Shown one piece after another: positions 35,745 to 44,060 of a DNA stretch of 64,000 nt. The notes below the pieces were generated by a model. That model saw only the letters and a program-made list of their open reading frames with translations. It was not told the DNA's origin and ran no database searches. Each line of letters opens with the position of its first letter. Within the stretch, counting starts at the first letter, position 1. This stretch comes from Microbacterium hydrothermale (lineage in GTDB: Bacteria; Actinomycetota; Actinomycetes; Actinomycetales; Microbacteriaceae): assembly GCF_004854025.1 (NCBI RefSeq), contig NZ_STGM01000003.1, positions 310,001-374,000 of the forward strand. The letters run 5' to 3'. The position numbers and the translations under genes were made by a program.

Positions 35745-38040
35745 CGTCACCCGGTTGCGCACCGCCCGGCGTCGCCGAGACGCGGCGATGCTGACCGGCG
35801 GACTGTACGTCGCCATCGTCGCCGCCCTGCTTCCCGCGTTCTCGGTCATCGCCCCGGGTGCCTGGGTGGCCGGAGCGGCCGGGCTGGCGGCCGCCGTGCT
35901 CGGAGCGGGCCTGCTGGTGCGCCTCGCGCAGCTTCCCGCCGTGGTGGCCAGCGTCGTCGAGGCCGTCGTGTGGGTCGTGGTGCTCACGGCGCTGTTCGGA
36001 CGCTCGACCGCCCTGCTCGGCGTCATCCCGACGCCGGCGACCTTCGCGTCCGTGCCGGGGCTGCTCTCCGGCGCGTCGGAGGAAATCCGGTTGGGCGTAG
36101 CCCCCGTGCCCCCCGAGGCCGGCTTGAGCTTCCTCCTGGTGGCCGCGGTCGGCGCTCTCGCCCTCGTCCTGGACCATGTCGTGCTCACGGCGCGCATGCC
36201 GCTGCTCGCCGGGGTCGGTCTCGTCGCGGTGTCGCTCATCCCGACGATCGCGATCCCCTCCGACGTCGACGTCGCCGGTTTCGTCCTCCTCGCCGCCGCC
36301 CTGCTGTTCCTCCTGCGCGTCGACACGCGGGCGCGCACCGCCGCGCAGAACCCCCGCCGCACCACGGCACGGCGATCGCCCGGGCGGCTCGGGGTGTCGG
36401 CGACGGCCGTCGCGGTCGCCGTGGTCGCCGTCATCGTCGCGGTGGTCGCCACCCCCCTGCTCCCCCAGCCCGGTCTGCGCTTCGCCACGGGCGGGTCGGG
36501 TGGGACGGGCACGACGATCAACCCCAACCTCGAGCTCGGCAACGACCTGCGTCAGCCGCGGGAGGTCGACGTCCTCACCGTGCGCACGACGGCCCCGACG
36601 GCGCCGTACCTGCGCGCGGTCACGCTGTCGCGCTTCGACGGCGCCGTCTGGTCGCCCGACAGCGGCGACACCGTTCCCGTCTCCGGCGACGCGCCCGTGT
36701 TCGGCCCGGTCGAGGCCGACGCCGAGATCGCCCGCGCCGACTGGACGACCGACGTCACCGTCGACGCGCTCGACAGTCCGTGGCTCCCCGTGCCCTACCC
36801 GGCATCCACGGTCACCGGTCTCGAGGGCGACTGGCTGGGCATGCCGCAGAACCGCACCGTCGTCACCCGCGCCGGCTCCACGCGCGACCAGCAGTACGAG
36901 GTGCAGGCGAGCGTGCCGCGGCCCACTCTCGAACAGATCCGCAGCCGCGCCGTGGGCGACCCCGGCCTCGGGGCCGACGTCACGGCCCTGCCCGCCGATG
37001 TGCCCTCGATCATCGGCGACACCGCGCGCGAGGTGACGGCCTCGGCCGCGACCCCCTACGACGCGCTGCTGGCCCTGCAGACGTGGTTCCGCAGCAGCGC
37101 CTTCCGCTACTCGCTCGATGCGCCGGTCGACTCCGGGTTCGACGGCGCGGGACTCGACGCCGTCGCCGACTTCCTGCAGGTGCGCGCGGGCTACTGCGTG
37201 CACTACGCCTCGGCCTTCGCCGTGATGGCCCGCTCGCTCGGCATGCCGTCGCGGATCGTGGTCGGCTACCTGCCGGGAACGGCCTCGAGCATCCCCCAGC
37301 AGGGCGGAACAGAGTACACCGTGACGTCGAGCCAGCTGCACGCGTGGCCCGAGGTGTACTTCCAGGGCATCGGCTGGGTCCCCTTCGAGCCGACGAACAG
37401 CCTGGGCGTGCCCACCAACTTCGCCTCCGGGTCGACCTCGAACGGCGGGACGACCCCGGACACCCCGGAACAGGATGCCGCCGCCCCCGACGCCCAGCCC
37501 TCGGCCGCGCCCTCGCAGGCCGATCGGGGCGACGTGGGGGCCGTCGACACCGGCGCCGCGGCGACGACCGCGCGTCAGGGAGCCGCGTGGGTGCCCGTCG
37601 GCATCGTCGTGCTGGCCCTGCTCGCCGCGGCCGTCGTTCCGGCCCTGCTGCGCACCGCCCGGCGCCGTCGTCGGCTCGGCGCGGCGCGCGCCGGCGACGC
37701 CGTCGCCGCGTGGACGGCCCTGCAGGAGGATGCCGTCGACCTCGGCATCCCGGCCCCCGGGGCCGAGTCGCCCCGCGCCTTCGCCGCGCGTCTCGTCGAC
37801 GAGCACGGCGTCGAGGCGGACGACGTCGACCTTCTGCGCGAGGCCCTCGAGCGCGTGAGCTACGCCGGCGATGCGCCGGATGCCGCGCGCGGACCCGCAC
37901 TGGTAGCGACGGTCGACGGCATCCGGGCGGGTCTTCTCGCCCGGGCGACCCCGGTGCGCCGCGTGCTCGCGCGCGTGCTGCCGCGCTCGCTCGTGGTGCG
38001 CCCGGGCGCGGCGGAGGTCGAGCGCAAGAGCGTGGGCTGA
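35731..38040 (+). CDS. Transglutaminase-like membrane protein (TgpA/DUF3488 type)
   Basis: 769 aa. About seven N-terminal membrane spans, an extracytoplasmic region with the papain-like transglutaminase core (catalytic Cys in AGYCVHYASAFAVMAR, His in SSQLHAWPEVYF), a Thr/Pro/Ala-rich stretch, one further membrane span (about 625-648) and a cytoplasmic C-terminal domain. The catalytic core probably faces outside. Last gene of the MoxR-DUF58-transglutaminase operon, ending just before a 40-bp palindrome. Substrate unknown in this family. Confidence 0.93.
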   Translation: MSAADVTRLRTARRRRDAAMLTGGLYVAIVAALLPAFSVIAPGAWVAGAAGLAAAVLGAGLLVRLAQLPAVVASVVEAVVWVVVLTALFGRSTALLGVIPTPATFASVPGLLSGASEEIRLGVAPVPPEAGLSFLLVAAVGALALVLDHVVLTARMPLLAGVGLVAVSLIPTIAIPSDVDVAGFVLLAAALLFLLRVDTRARTAAQNPRRTTARRSPGRLGVSATAVAVAVVAVIVAVVATPLLPQPGLRFATGGSGGTGTTINPNLELGNDLRQPREVDVLTVRTTAPTAPYLRAVTLSRFDGAVWSPDSGDTVPVSGDAPVFGPVEADAEIARADWTTDVTVDALDSPWLPVPYPASTVTGLEGDWLGMPQNRTVVTRAGSTRDQQYEVQASVPRPTLEQIRSRAVGDPGLGADVTALPADVPSIIGDTAREVTASAATPYDALLALQTWFRSSAFRYSLDAPVDSGFDGAGLDAVADFLQVRAGYCVHYASAFAVMARSLGMPSRIVVGYLPGTASSIPQQGGTEYTVTSSQLHAWPEVYFQGIGWVPFEPTNSLGVPTNFASGSTSNGGTTPDTPEQDAAAPDAQPSAAPSQADRGDVGAVDTGAAATTARQGAAWVPVGIVVLALLAAAVVPALLRTARRRRRLGAARAGDAVAAWTALQEDAVDLGIPAPGAESPRAFAARLVDEHGVEADDVDLLREALERVSYAGDAPDAARGPALVATVDGIRAGLLARATPVRRVLARVLPRSLVVRPGAAEVERKSVG

Positions 38041-38044
38041 ACGC

Positions 38045-38084
38045 CGAAGAGCGTCACCCTCGATATCGAGGGTGACGCTCTTCG
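38045..38084. terminator. 40-bp perfect palindrome, probable bidirectional terminator
   Basis: Two 20-base arms (38045-38064 and 38065-38084) are exact reverse complements with no loop; the centre is CGAT/ATCG. It begins four bases after the transglutaminase stop and ends two bases before the 3' end of the tRNA-Ser on the other strand, so it can stop transcription from both sides. There is no U-run. Confidence 0.85.
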
Positions 38085-38086
38085 TG

Positions 38087-38178
38087 TGGCGGAAGTGACA
38101 GGATTTGAACCTGCGAGGCGAGTTACCCCGCCTACATGGATTCCAGCCATGCTCCTTAGGCCGCTCGGACACACTTCC
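38087..38178 (-). tRNA. tRNA-Ser(GGA)
   Basis: Acceptor stem GGAAGTG pairs with CACTTCC; the discriminator is G and CCA is encoded. Anticodon arm CATGG-CTGGAAT-CCATG gives anticodon GGA, reading UCC/UCU. A long class II variable arm (GGCGGGGTAACTCGCC) and the T-arm AGGTTCAAATCCT are present. 92 bases with CCA. Confidence 0.97.
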
Positions 38179-38227
38179 AACAGGAAAGCTTACACGGCTG
38201 TCAGGCTCGACCGAATCGGGGCCGAGG

Positions 38228-38695
38228 TCAGTCGCGCGGCGCTCTCCCGATCTCCGCGATGATTCGGCGGACGTCTTCCGGGTCGAAGACATCGTCGGAT
38301 GCCGCGAGCTCGGCCGGGGTGAACCAGCGCACGTCGACGATGTCGTCCTGTTCGCCCTCGGTCCAGGCATCCCGGGCGATCTCGAAACGAGGGGTGCGCA
38401 GCACGAAGTACACCGCGGTCCGACGCCCGTACTCCTCGGCCGGGGGCAGCTCGATCTCGCGGAACGCGACCGGCTCGCCCACGGCGTCCACGCGGAGCCC
38501 GGTCTCTTCGTACAGTTCGCGGATCGCCGCGGTCGCGGCATCCTCACCGGGGTCGATTCCGCCGCCCACCGTGAGCCAGCGCGCGGGACGCACGCGCCGG
38601 CCCCAGTGCTGCTTCATCAGCAGCAGGGCGCCGTCCTCGTCGAACACCAGGACGCGAGCCGTGTCGCGCGTTCTCGGGGTCGTCTCGTCGGTCAC
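38228..38695 (-). CDS. NUDIX hydrolase
   Basis: 155 aa. Complete Nudix box (GGGIDPGEDAATAAIRELYEE then TGLRV). Small MutT-like pyrophosphohydrolase; substrate unknown. GTG start with no obvious ribosome-binding site, 12 bases after the formamidase gene, so it is probably the last gene of that operon. Confidence 0.85.
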   Translation of the reverse strand: MTDETTPRTRDTARVLVFDEDGALLLMKQHWGRRVRPARWLTVGGGIDPGEDAATAAIRELYEETGLRVDAVGEPVAFREIELPPAEEYGRRTAVYFVLRTPRFEIARDAWTEGEQDDIVDVRWFTPAELAASDDVFDPEDVRRIIAEIGRAPRD

Positions 38696-38707
38696 GGGAG
38701 GATTCTG

Positions 38708-39637
38708 TCAGAGCACGCTCTTGGGCAGGCGGTGCAGCGTCACCGCCCCGATCGCGCGGAACGGATGCAGCGGGTCGGGGTTCTCCGACCCCGTCGGGCC
38801 TCCCAGCTCGCTGTGCACGACCGCGCTCATCACCGCGTACGCGTCCATCGCCTCCCACCCGCGTTCGTCGACGAGGTGGTCGAACACGTCCTCGTAGCCG
38901 CGGCGGATGCTCTCCTGCACCGGGTCGCCGAGGCCGACGAAGATCCACTCCTCGGCGGTCTCCACCCGCGGCGCGCGCAGGCCGGCATCCTTCACGAGGT
39001 CGATCGAGACCACCGCGACACCGGCTGCTTCGATCGCGACGAACGACGACTCCCCGCGCGCCATCACGGCGTGGATGTCGCCGATCGACAGCAGCGCCCC
39101 CTCGACCGCGACCGGGAGGTACACGGTGGCGCCCGGGGCGACGTCGGTGAGGTCCATGTTGCCGCCGAGCGCGGTCGTGGGCATGACGGTGGAGTGGGTC
39201 CCCGCGGCGGGGGCGGTGCCGATGCATCCGATCATCGGGCGCGCGGGCACCACGTGCCGATCGGTGAGGTGCACGCCCTCGGCGTCGATCGGGATGTGGC
39301 GGCTGACGACGCGATCGGGCATGCGGTGCTGCAGCGCCCCGGCACCCGGGAGGCTCTGCGACCAGCCGTATGCGCCGAGCCGGATCTCGTGCACGTGCAC
39401 CGCGAGCGCGTCGCCGGGCATCGCGCCCTCGACGAAGACGGGACCGGTCACGGGGTTGATCGGCGCGCGCAGCGCCGCCAGGTCGCCGTGGTCGTGCAGT
39501 TCGGCGTAGACGGCGTCGTCGGTCTCGAACGAGACGGTCTCCCCCGTGCCGGGGTGGATCCGCAGCACCGGATCAACCCCGGCGTCGAAGCCCGGGCGAC
39601 CGAGCTCCTTGCCGAGCGCGTGGGTGACGCTCGTCAC
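38708..39637 (-). CDS. Acetamidase/formamidase family amidohydrolase
   Basis: 309 aa, FmdA/AmdA family, which hydrolyses formamide or short amides to ammonia and the acid. Motifs: NPVTGPVFVEGAMPGDALAVHV, RPMIGCIGTAP, HSTVMPTTALGGNMD, and LSIGDIHAVMARGE, all metal- and active-site segments of the family. The GTG start overlaps the permease stop (GTGA) and GAGGTGG lies upstream. Operon with an APC permease and an alpha/beta hydrolase suggests catabolism of amides or amidated amino acids. Confidence 0.9.
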   Translation of the reverse strand: MTSVTHALGKELGRPGFDAGVDPVLRIHPGTGETVSFETDDAVYAELHDHGDLAALRAPINPVTGPVFVEGAMPGDALAVHVHEIRLGAYGWSQSLPGAGALQHRMPDRVVSRHIPIDAEGVHLTDRHVVPARPMIGCIGTAPAAGTHSTVMPTTALGGNMDLTDVAPGATVYLPVAVEGALLSIGDIHAVMARGESSFVAIEAAGVAVVSIDLVKDAGLRAPRVETAEEWIFVGLGDPVQESIRRGYEDVFDHLVDERGWEAMDAYAVMSAVVHSELGGPTGSENPDPLHPFRAIGAVTLHRLPKSVL

Positions 39638-41055
39638 GAGGCCACCTCGCCGCCGCCCTCGCCGGCCGTCGCGGTCGCGTGCTCGGGCAGGGGCCCGGTC
39701 GCGCCGCCGTTCTTGCGGGCGAAGATGGCGTAGACGACACCGCCGACGACGAGCCACAGGATGCCGCCGATCTTGGCGGTGATGTCGGCGTTGAGCAGCA
39801 CGTAGCCGATGATGAGGAACCCGATGACCGGGACGACGAGGTGCAGTAGGTAGTTCTTCGACTTCTTCTTGCCGAGGTAGTACACGGCGACCGACACGTG
39901 CAGCAGGAGGAAGCCCAGCAGCGCGCCGAAGTTCACCAGCGACGAGATCACCGCGATCTGTCCGACGAAGAACAGCACGAGCACGAGCGAGATCGCGCTG
40001 ACCGACAGGATCGCCGCGAGCGGCACCTGGCGGGAGTTCACCTTAGACAGGAAGGCGGGGAGTCGCCGGTCGCGGCTCATCGAGTACAGCAGGCGCGAGG
40101 TGGCGGCCTGCGCGGCGACGGCGTTGGCGATACCGACCGCGACCACGTTCACCGCCAGGAACGCCGTGGCCCACCCCGAACCGGCGGCCTGCGCCACGAG
40201 AAGGAAGAACGCGTTGTTGACGTCGTCGTCCGAGAAGGCGATCGTGCCGGCGGCCAGGGCGCTGGCGAACCACGTCTGCGCGATGAAGAGCACTGCGACC
40301 ACGAGCAGGGCGATGATCATCGCGCGTCCGCCGGACTTGCGGTCGCCGGTGGACTCCTCGGCCATCGTCGAGATGCCGTCGAAGCCGAGGAAGCTCAGCA
40401 CCGCGATCGACAGGGCGGTCGCGATCAGTGCGGGGTTGACCTTCTCGGCATCCCACACCGGGGCGATCGAGAACTCCGCGCCGGGGATCGCCCCGCTCGA
40501 GAGGGCGACCATCGCGATGACGACGAAGATGACGACGAAGGCGAGCTGGATGCCGAGCATCACGCGGTTCGCGATCTTGATCGAGCCGATGCCGAGCACG
40601 TTGATGACGGTGTTGATGATGACGAACGCCACGGCCCAGATCCACTGCGGCACGTCGGGGAAGATGCCGGCCATGCTCGACGCGGCGAAGACGTAGAGCA
40701 GCGTGGGCACGAGCAGGTAGTCGAGCAGGATCGCCCAGCCGGCGAAGAAGCCCACGGTGGGGTGGATGCCGCGACCGACGTACGAGAAGACCGAGCCGGC
40801 GATGGGGAACGCCTTCGACATCTGCGCGTAGGCCAGGGCGGTGAAGATCATCGCCACGACGCCCGTGATGTACACCAGCGGGACCATGCCGCTCGCGGCG
40901 TTGTAGACGACGCCGAAGATCGCCCACGGGGCGATCGGCACCATGAAGACGAGGCCGTAGACGACCAGGTCGAGGGTGGACATGGAGCGCTTGAGCTCCT
41001 GCGTGTAGCCGAAGGCCTCCAGCGATTGCTGGGCTTCGGGGGCGTTCTTCGACAT
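39634..41055 (-). CDS. APC-superfamily amino acid/amine permease
   Basis: 473 aa, about 12 membrane spans. Starts with a hydrophilic N-terminus and the typical first span (LVVYGLVFMVPIAPWAIFG), then SFLGFDGISTMAEE, the APC consensus in TM6-7. Ends in an acidic/Ala tail. Imports an amino acid or amine for the coupled hydrolase and amidase. AGGAG ribosome-binding site. 47 bases after the hydrolase gene. Confidence 0.92.
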   Translation of the reverse strand: MSKNAPEAQQSLEAFGYTQELKRSMSTLDLVVYGLVFMVPIAPWAIFGVVYNAASGMVPLVYITGVVAMIFTALAYAQMSKAFPIAGSVFSYVGRGIHPTVGFFAGWAILLDYLLVPTLLYVFAASSMAGIFPDVPQWIWAVAFVIINTVINVLGIGSIKIANRVMLGIQLAFVVIFVVIAMVALSSGAIPGAEFSIAPVWDAEKVNPALIATALSIAVLSFLGFDGISTMAEESTGDRKSGGRAMIIALLVVAVLFIAQTWFASALAAGTIAFSDDDVNNAFFLLVAQAAGSGWATAFLAVNVVAVGIANAVAAQAATSRLLYSMSRDRRLPAFLSKVNSRQVPLAAILSVSAISLVLVLFFVGQIAVISSLVNFGALLGFLLLHVSVAVYYLGKKKSKNYLLHLVVPVIGFLIIGYVLLNADITAKIGGILWLVVGGVVYAIFARKNGGATGPLPEHATATAGEGGGEVAS

Positions 41056-41102
41056 CGAGGCTCCTGATTCGGGTGGGGTGTGGCGGGGTCGGGGCGGACG
41101 GG

Positions 41103-41993
41103 TCAGGGGAGGGGGGCGAGGAAGTCGGCGATCACGCCGCGGAAGACGTCGGGCATCTCGAGGTGGGTGCAGTGGCTCGCTCCGGCGAAGACGTGCGAGC
41201 GCGCACCGGGGATCTTCTCGACGAACGGCGCCCACGTTTCAGGCGTGGCCTCGTCGAACTCGCCGGCGACGACGAGGGTGGGCACCGCCACCTGCGGCAG
41301 GCGGTCGATGATCGTCCAGTCGCGCCCGGTGCCGACGACGTGGAACTCGTTCGGTCCGTTCATCGTGTGGTAGACCGTCGGGTCGGCGAGCATCTGGGCC
41401 TCGCTGTCGACGAAGTCCTGCGGCATGGGCGTGATGCGGCAGACGTGACGCTCGTAGAACACGCGCGTGGCCTCGACGTAGTCGGGGTGGTCGAGGGTGC
41501 CGTCGGCCTCGTGGCGGTCGAGGGCCTCGCGGTTCTCGGCGGGGAGTTCCGCGCGCAGCCGGGCCGCGCCGTCGAGCCAGAGCTGCATGGATGCCGGGGA
41601 GTTGCAGATCATCAGCCCCTCGAGCCCCGCGGGGCGGCGCACGGCGATCTCGGCACCGAGCATCCCTCCCCACGACTGGCCGAGCACGTGGTACTCGTCG
41701 AAGCCGAGCGTCTCGCGCAGGTTGTGGAACTCGTCGACGAAGAGCTGCGGCACCCAGCGCTCGGCGGGCGCGTCGGGGTGGTGCGAGCTGCGACCGCAGC
41801 CGATCTGGTCGTAGTGCACGACGGTGCGACCGGTGATGTCGGCGAGGGCGTCGAGGTTCGACACGTAGTCGTGGGCCATCCCCGGGCCGCCGTGGAGCAC
41901 GAACAGCGGGGCGCGGCCCGTCGACTCGGCGGGTTCGGTCAGTCGGGCCCAGGTGAAACCGTCGAGGAACGGGACGGTGATCTCGCGTTGCAT
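41103..41993 (-). CDS. Proline iminopeptidase-like alpha/beta hydrolase (S33)
   Basis: 296 aa. Oxyanion motif HGGPG, nucleophile elbow GQSWGGM, Asp in GEFDEATP and His in ASHCTHLEM: a complete triad. Family members cleave N-terminal proline or act as L-amino-acid amidases. In an operon with permease and formamidase, an amino-acid amidase role is reasonable but inferred. Start ATG without a strong ribosome-binding site; first gene, divergent from the GntR gene across 78 bases. Confidence 0.88.
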   Translation of the reverse strand: MQREITVPFLDGFTWARLTEPAESTGRAPLFVLHGGPGMAHDYVSNLDALADITGRTVVHYDQIGCGRSSHHPDAPAERWVPQLFVDEFHNLRETLGFDEYHVLGQSWGGMLGAEIAVRRPAGLEGLMICNSPASMQLWLDGAARLRAELPAENREALDRHEADGTLDHPDYVEATRVFYERHVCRITPMPQDFVDSEAQMLADPTVYHTMNGPNEFHVVGTGRDWTIIDRLPQVAVPTLVVAGEFDEATPETWAPFVEKIPGARSHVFAGASHCTHLEMPDVFRGVIADFLAPLP

Positions 41994-42022
41994 GGAGTCA
42001 TCGTGGACCCGTTAAAGGTGCG

Positions 42023-42051
42023 TTGGCAAACCTTTTCTGCGGATTTAACAT
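42023..42051 (+). promoter_or_regulatory. Promoter of the GntR gene within an AT-rich divergent region
   Basis: TTGGCA, 17 bases, TAACAT reads as a -35/-10 pair on the plus strand. The same region holds AAAGG (42014) and CCTTT (42031) as an inverted pair, and GTTAAA/TTTAAC flanking it, which are candidate operator halves for the FadR-type regulator encoded next door. Confidence 0.45.
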
Positions 42052-42071
42052 GGAGGAAACGACGGGAGCCC

Positions 42072-42812
42072 ATGGCCGAGACCGACGACGCCTCCCTGGT
42101 GGAGCGCGTGACCGAGCGCCTCATCACCGCCGTCGCGGTGGGCGAGTTCCTCCCCGGCACGCGTCTGCCCGCCGAGCGCGACCTCTCCCCCCTCCTCGGG
42201 GTGGGACGCACGACCGTCCGCGCCGCCCTCGACGACCTCTCGACGCGGGGCCTCATCGAGCGCCGCCGCGGCCGCAGTGGAGGCACCTTCGTGGCCGAGC
42301 AGTGGCCCGACTCGGTCGTGGTCGGCGTCGACAGGTGGTTCGAGCAGCGCTGGAGCGACCTCGTCGACGCGTGCACGGCGAGCTCGATGCTCCACGCGTC
42401 GCTGGCCCGCCTGGCCGCCGAGCGCCGGACGGATGCCGACATCGCGATCCTGCGCGAGCGCCTGGGCGCGTTCCACGCGGCGGAGTCGGGAGACCCCAAG
42501 CAGCGCGCCGACAGCCTGCTGCACCTGTCGATCATCGACGCGGCCCACAACACCGCCCTGCGCGACATCCTGCTCGATCACGAGCGCCACCTCTCGCTCT
42601 CCGCCCCCGCGCACCCCTGGGGGGACCGCGAGAGTCACCGCCGCATGGAGTCGCGCGCCGCCCGCGAGCACGACGCGATCGTCGACGCGATCGTCACGGC
42701 CGCCCCCGACGAGGCCGCCGAGCTCGCCCGCCGCCACGTGCAGATCGATCTCGAGCTGTTCGCCGAGGCGCGCGCCTTCGCGCGCCGCCGCGCCGCCGCC
42801 GCGCGCGACTGA
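42072..42812 (+). CDS. GntR-family regulator with FCD domain (FadR subfamily)
   Basis: 246 aa. N-terminal winged helix (LPAERDLSPLLGVGRTTVRAAL), then an all-helical FCD effector domain (about 95-235; MESRAAREHDAIVDAIV contains the usual His/Asp metal-site region). GGGAG lies just before the ATG. Probable regulator of the divergent amidase/permease operon, responding to an organic acid or amino acid. The frame is open far upstream, but that stretch is antisense to the hydrolase gene. Confidence 0.9.
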   Translation: MAETDDASLVERVTERLITAVAVGEFLPGTRLPAERDLSPLLGVGRTTVRAALDDLSTRGLIERRRGRSGGTFVAEQWPDSVVVGVDRWFEQRWSDLVDACTASSMLHASLARLAAERRTDADIAILRERLGAFHAAESGDPKQRADSLLHLSIIDAAHNTALRDILLDHERHLSLSAPAHPWGDRESHRRMESRAAREHDAIVDAIVTAAPDEAAELARRHVQIDLELFAEARAFARRRAAAARD

Positions 42813-42886
42813 CCCCGCCGCGCCGCGCCTGCCCGCCGCCCCTCCTGCCCGCCGCGCCCGCCGCGCCTGCCGTCCGCAGCACCCGC

Positions 42887-42953
42887 CGAAACTGCATCCG
42901 GCTGACGTCTCGGTTGCAGCATGCCGCCGAGTTGTCAGCAGCATGCAGTCTCG
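42887..42953. repeat. 67-base imperfect inverted repeat between convergent genes
   Basis: Arms 42887-42913 and 42927-42953 are complementary at 22 of 27 positions (ACTGCAT, GCTGAC and CTCGG blocks pair with CCGAG, GTCAGC and ATGCAGT). The loop is 13 bases. It sits between the GntR gene and the GNAT gene, both of which end toward it, so it may be a bidirectional terminator. Its length and composition also suit a dispersed intergenic repeat. Confidence 0.7.
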
Positions 42954-43006
42954 CGGCCTCCGGGCGGTCTAACCCCGCCCGCGCCGTGCGCGCCGGACCC
43001 GGCGGG

Positions 43007-43576
43007 TTACAGGCGCGCCTCGAGCCCCGCCCGCACCGCGGGCCACTCCTCGCGGAGGATCGAGAAGTACAGGGTGTCGGCGACAGAGCCGTCCGGGGCG
43101 ATGCGGTGCCGGCGCAGGCGCCCCTCGCGCGTCGCGCCGAGGCGCTCGATCGCCCGCGCGCTGCGCTCGTTGCGGGCGTCGCACCGCAGCGCGACACGGT
43201 TCACGCCCCACGCGTCGAACGCGTGCCCGAGCAGCAGGAGCTTGGCCGCGGGGTTGGTGCGCCCACCCTGGAAGGCGCGGCCGTACCAGGTGGTGCCGAT
43301 CTCGACCCGACCCTGCGCGGGCACGTACTCGTAGAAGGTCGTCGCCCCGCGCACGGTGCCGGTGTCGGCATCCTGCACCGTGAAGGCGTACAGTCCCGGC
43401 GTCTCCCGCTGCTGTTCGACGCGTGCGGCGTAGGCCTCGACCGAGTCGGCCCAGGGGGTGGTCATGCGGCTCCACAGCTCGGGGTCGGTGAGCGGCCATG
43501 CCGCCGCGGCGTGGGAGGGATCGGCGGGGACGAGACGGATGCCGTGGCCCTCGAGCACGATGTCGTGCGCGGTCAT
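43007..43576 (-). CDS. GNAT N-acetyltransferase, RimJ/RimL type
   Basis: 189 aa. Acetyl-CoA fold typical of RimL-like proteins: GIRLVPADPSHAAA at the N-terminus, GTTWYGRAFQGGRTNPAAKLLLL (the RimJ/L motif region), and CDARNERSARAIERLGATREG near the C-terminus. Acceptor unknown. Overlaps the MerR gene by 4 bases (ATGA), so the MerR protein probably regulates it. GGAGG ribosome-binding site. Confidence 0.9.
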   Translation of the reverse strand: MTAHDIVLEGHGIRLVPADPSHAAAAWPLTDPELWSRMTTPWADSVEAYAARVEQQRETPGLYAFTVQDADTGTVRGATTFYEYVPAQGRVEIGTTWYGRAFQGGRTNPAAKLLLLGHAFDAWGVNRVALRCDARNERSARAIERLGATREGRLRRHRIAPDGSVADTLYFSILREEWPAVRAGLEARL

Positions 43577-43944
43577 CGCGCCTCCAGCTGGGCCACGAAC
43601 TCGTCGGCCGCGGCGACCTTGCGCCGCAGGTCTTCGCGACGCTGCAGCGCCTCGTCGCGGATGTCGGCGAAGCGCGCGCGCAGGTCGGCGTCGTCGGGGC
43701 GCGCCTCGAGCCCGTCGACGACCGCGAGCAGCTCGCCCATCTGCTCGAGCGAGTACCCGAGCGGCTTCATGCGACGGATCAGCAGCAGCCGCGATTCGTC
43801 GTCGGCGGTGTACAGGCGGAAGCCGCCGTCGGTGCGGGCGGAGGGGCGGAGCAGGCCGATCTCGTCGTAGTGGCGGAGCGTGCGGATGGACAGGCCCGTC
43901 CGCTCGGCGAGCTCGCCGATCTGCATCGGCCGGTCGTCGGTCAT
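43573..43944 (-). CDS. MerR-family transcriptional regulator
   Basis: 123 aa. Helix-turn-helix and wing MQIGELAERTGLSIRTLRHYDE-IGLL, then a long dimerisation helix and a short C-terminus with no obvious metal-binding cysteines. Multidrug- or stress-type MerR. First gene of a two-gene operon with the acetyltransferase. Confidence 0.92.
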   Translation of the reverse strand: MTDDRPMQIGELAERTGLSIRTLRHYDEIGLLRPSARTDGGFRLYTADDESRLLLIRRMKPLGYSLEQMGELLAVVDGLEARPDDADLRARFADIRDEALQRREDLRRKVAAADEFVAQLEAR

Positions 43945-43964
43945 GGCATCCCCGATCCCGCAAA

Positions 43965-43982
43965 CCTCACGTTACGGTAGAG
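43965..43982. promoter_or_regulatory. Likely MerR operator
   Basis: CCTCACGTTACGGTAGAG, 20 bases upstream of the MerR start. The CTCACGT-type core followed by a partial mirror half is like the sites bound by TipA/MerR regulators in stretched-spacer promoters. It lies in the 116-base divergent gap with the SulP gene. Confidence 0.45.
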
Positions 43983-44060
43983 TTGGTGGCGGTCGCGATC
44001 GCGACCCCCCTATTCTTCCCCGCGTCGCCGCGGGTTCCCTCCCCGTCCTGGAGATCTCTC

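Noticed and set aside
35533..38547. 1004-codon minus-strand open frame
   Set aside because: Antisense to DUF58 and transglutaminase genes and runs through the tRNA-Ser and palindrome; not a gene.
41073..42071. Upstream extension of the GntR reading frame (333 more codons)
   Set aside because: It is antisense to the S33 hydrolase; the ATG at 42072 with GGGAG fits the family start.
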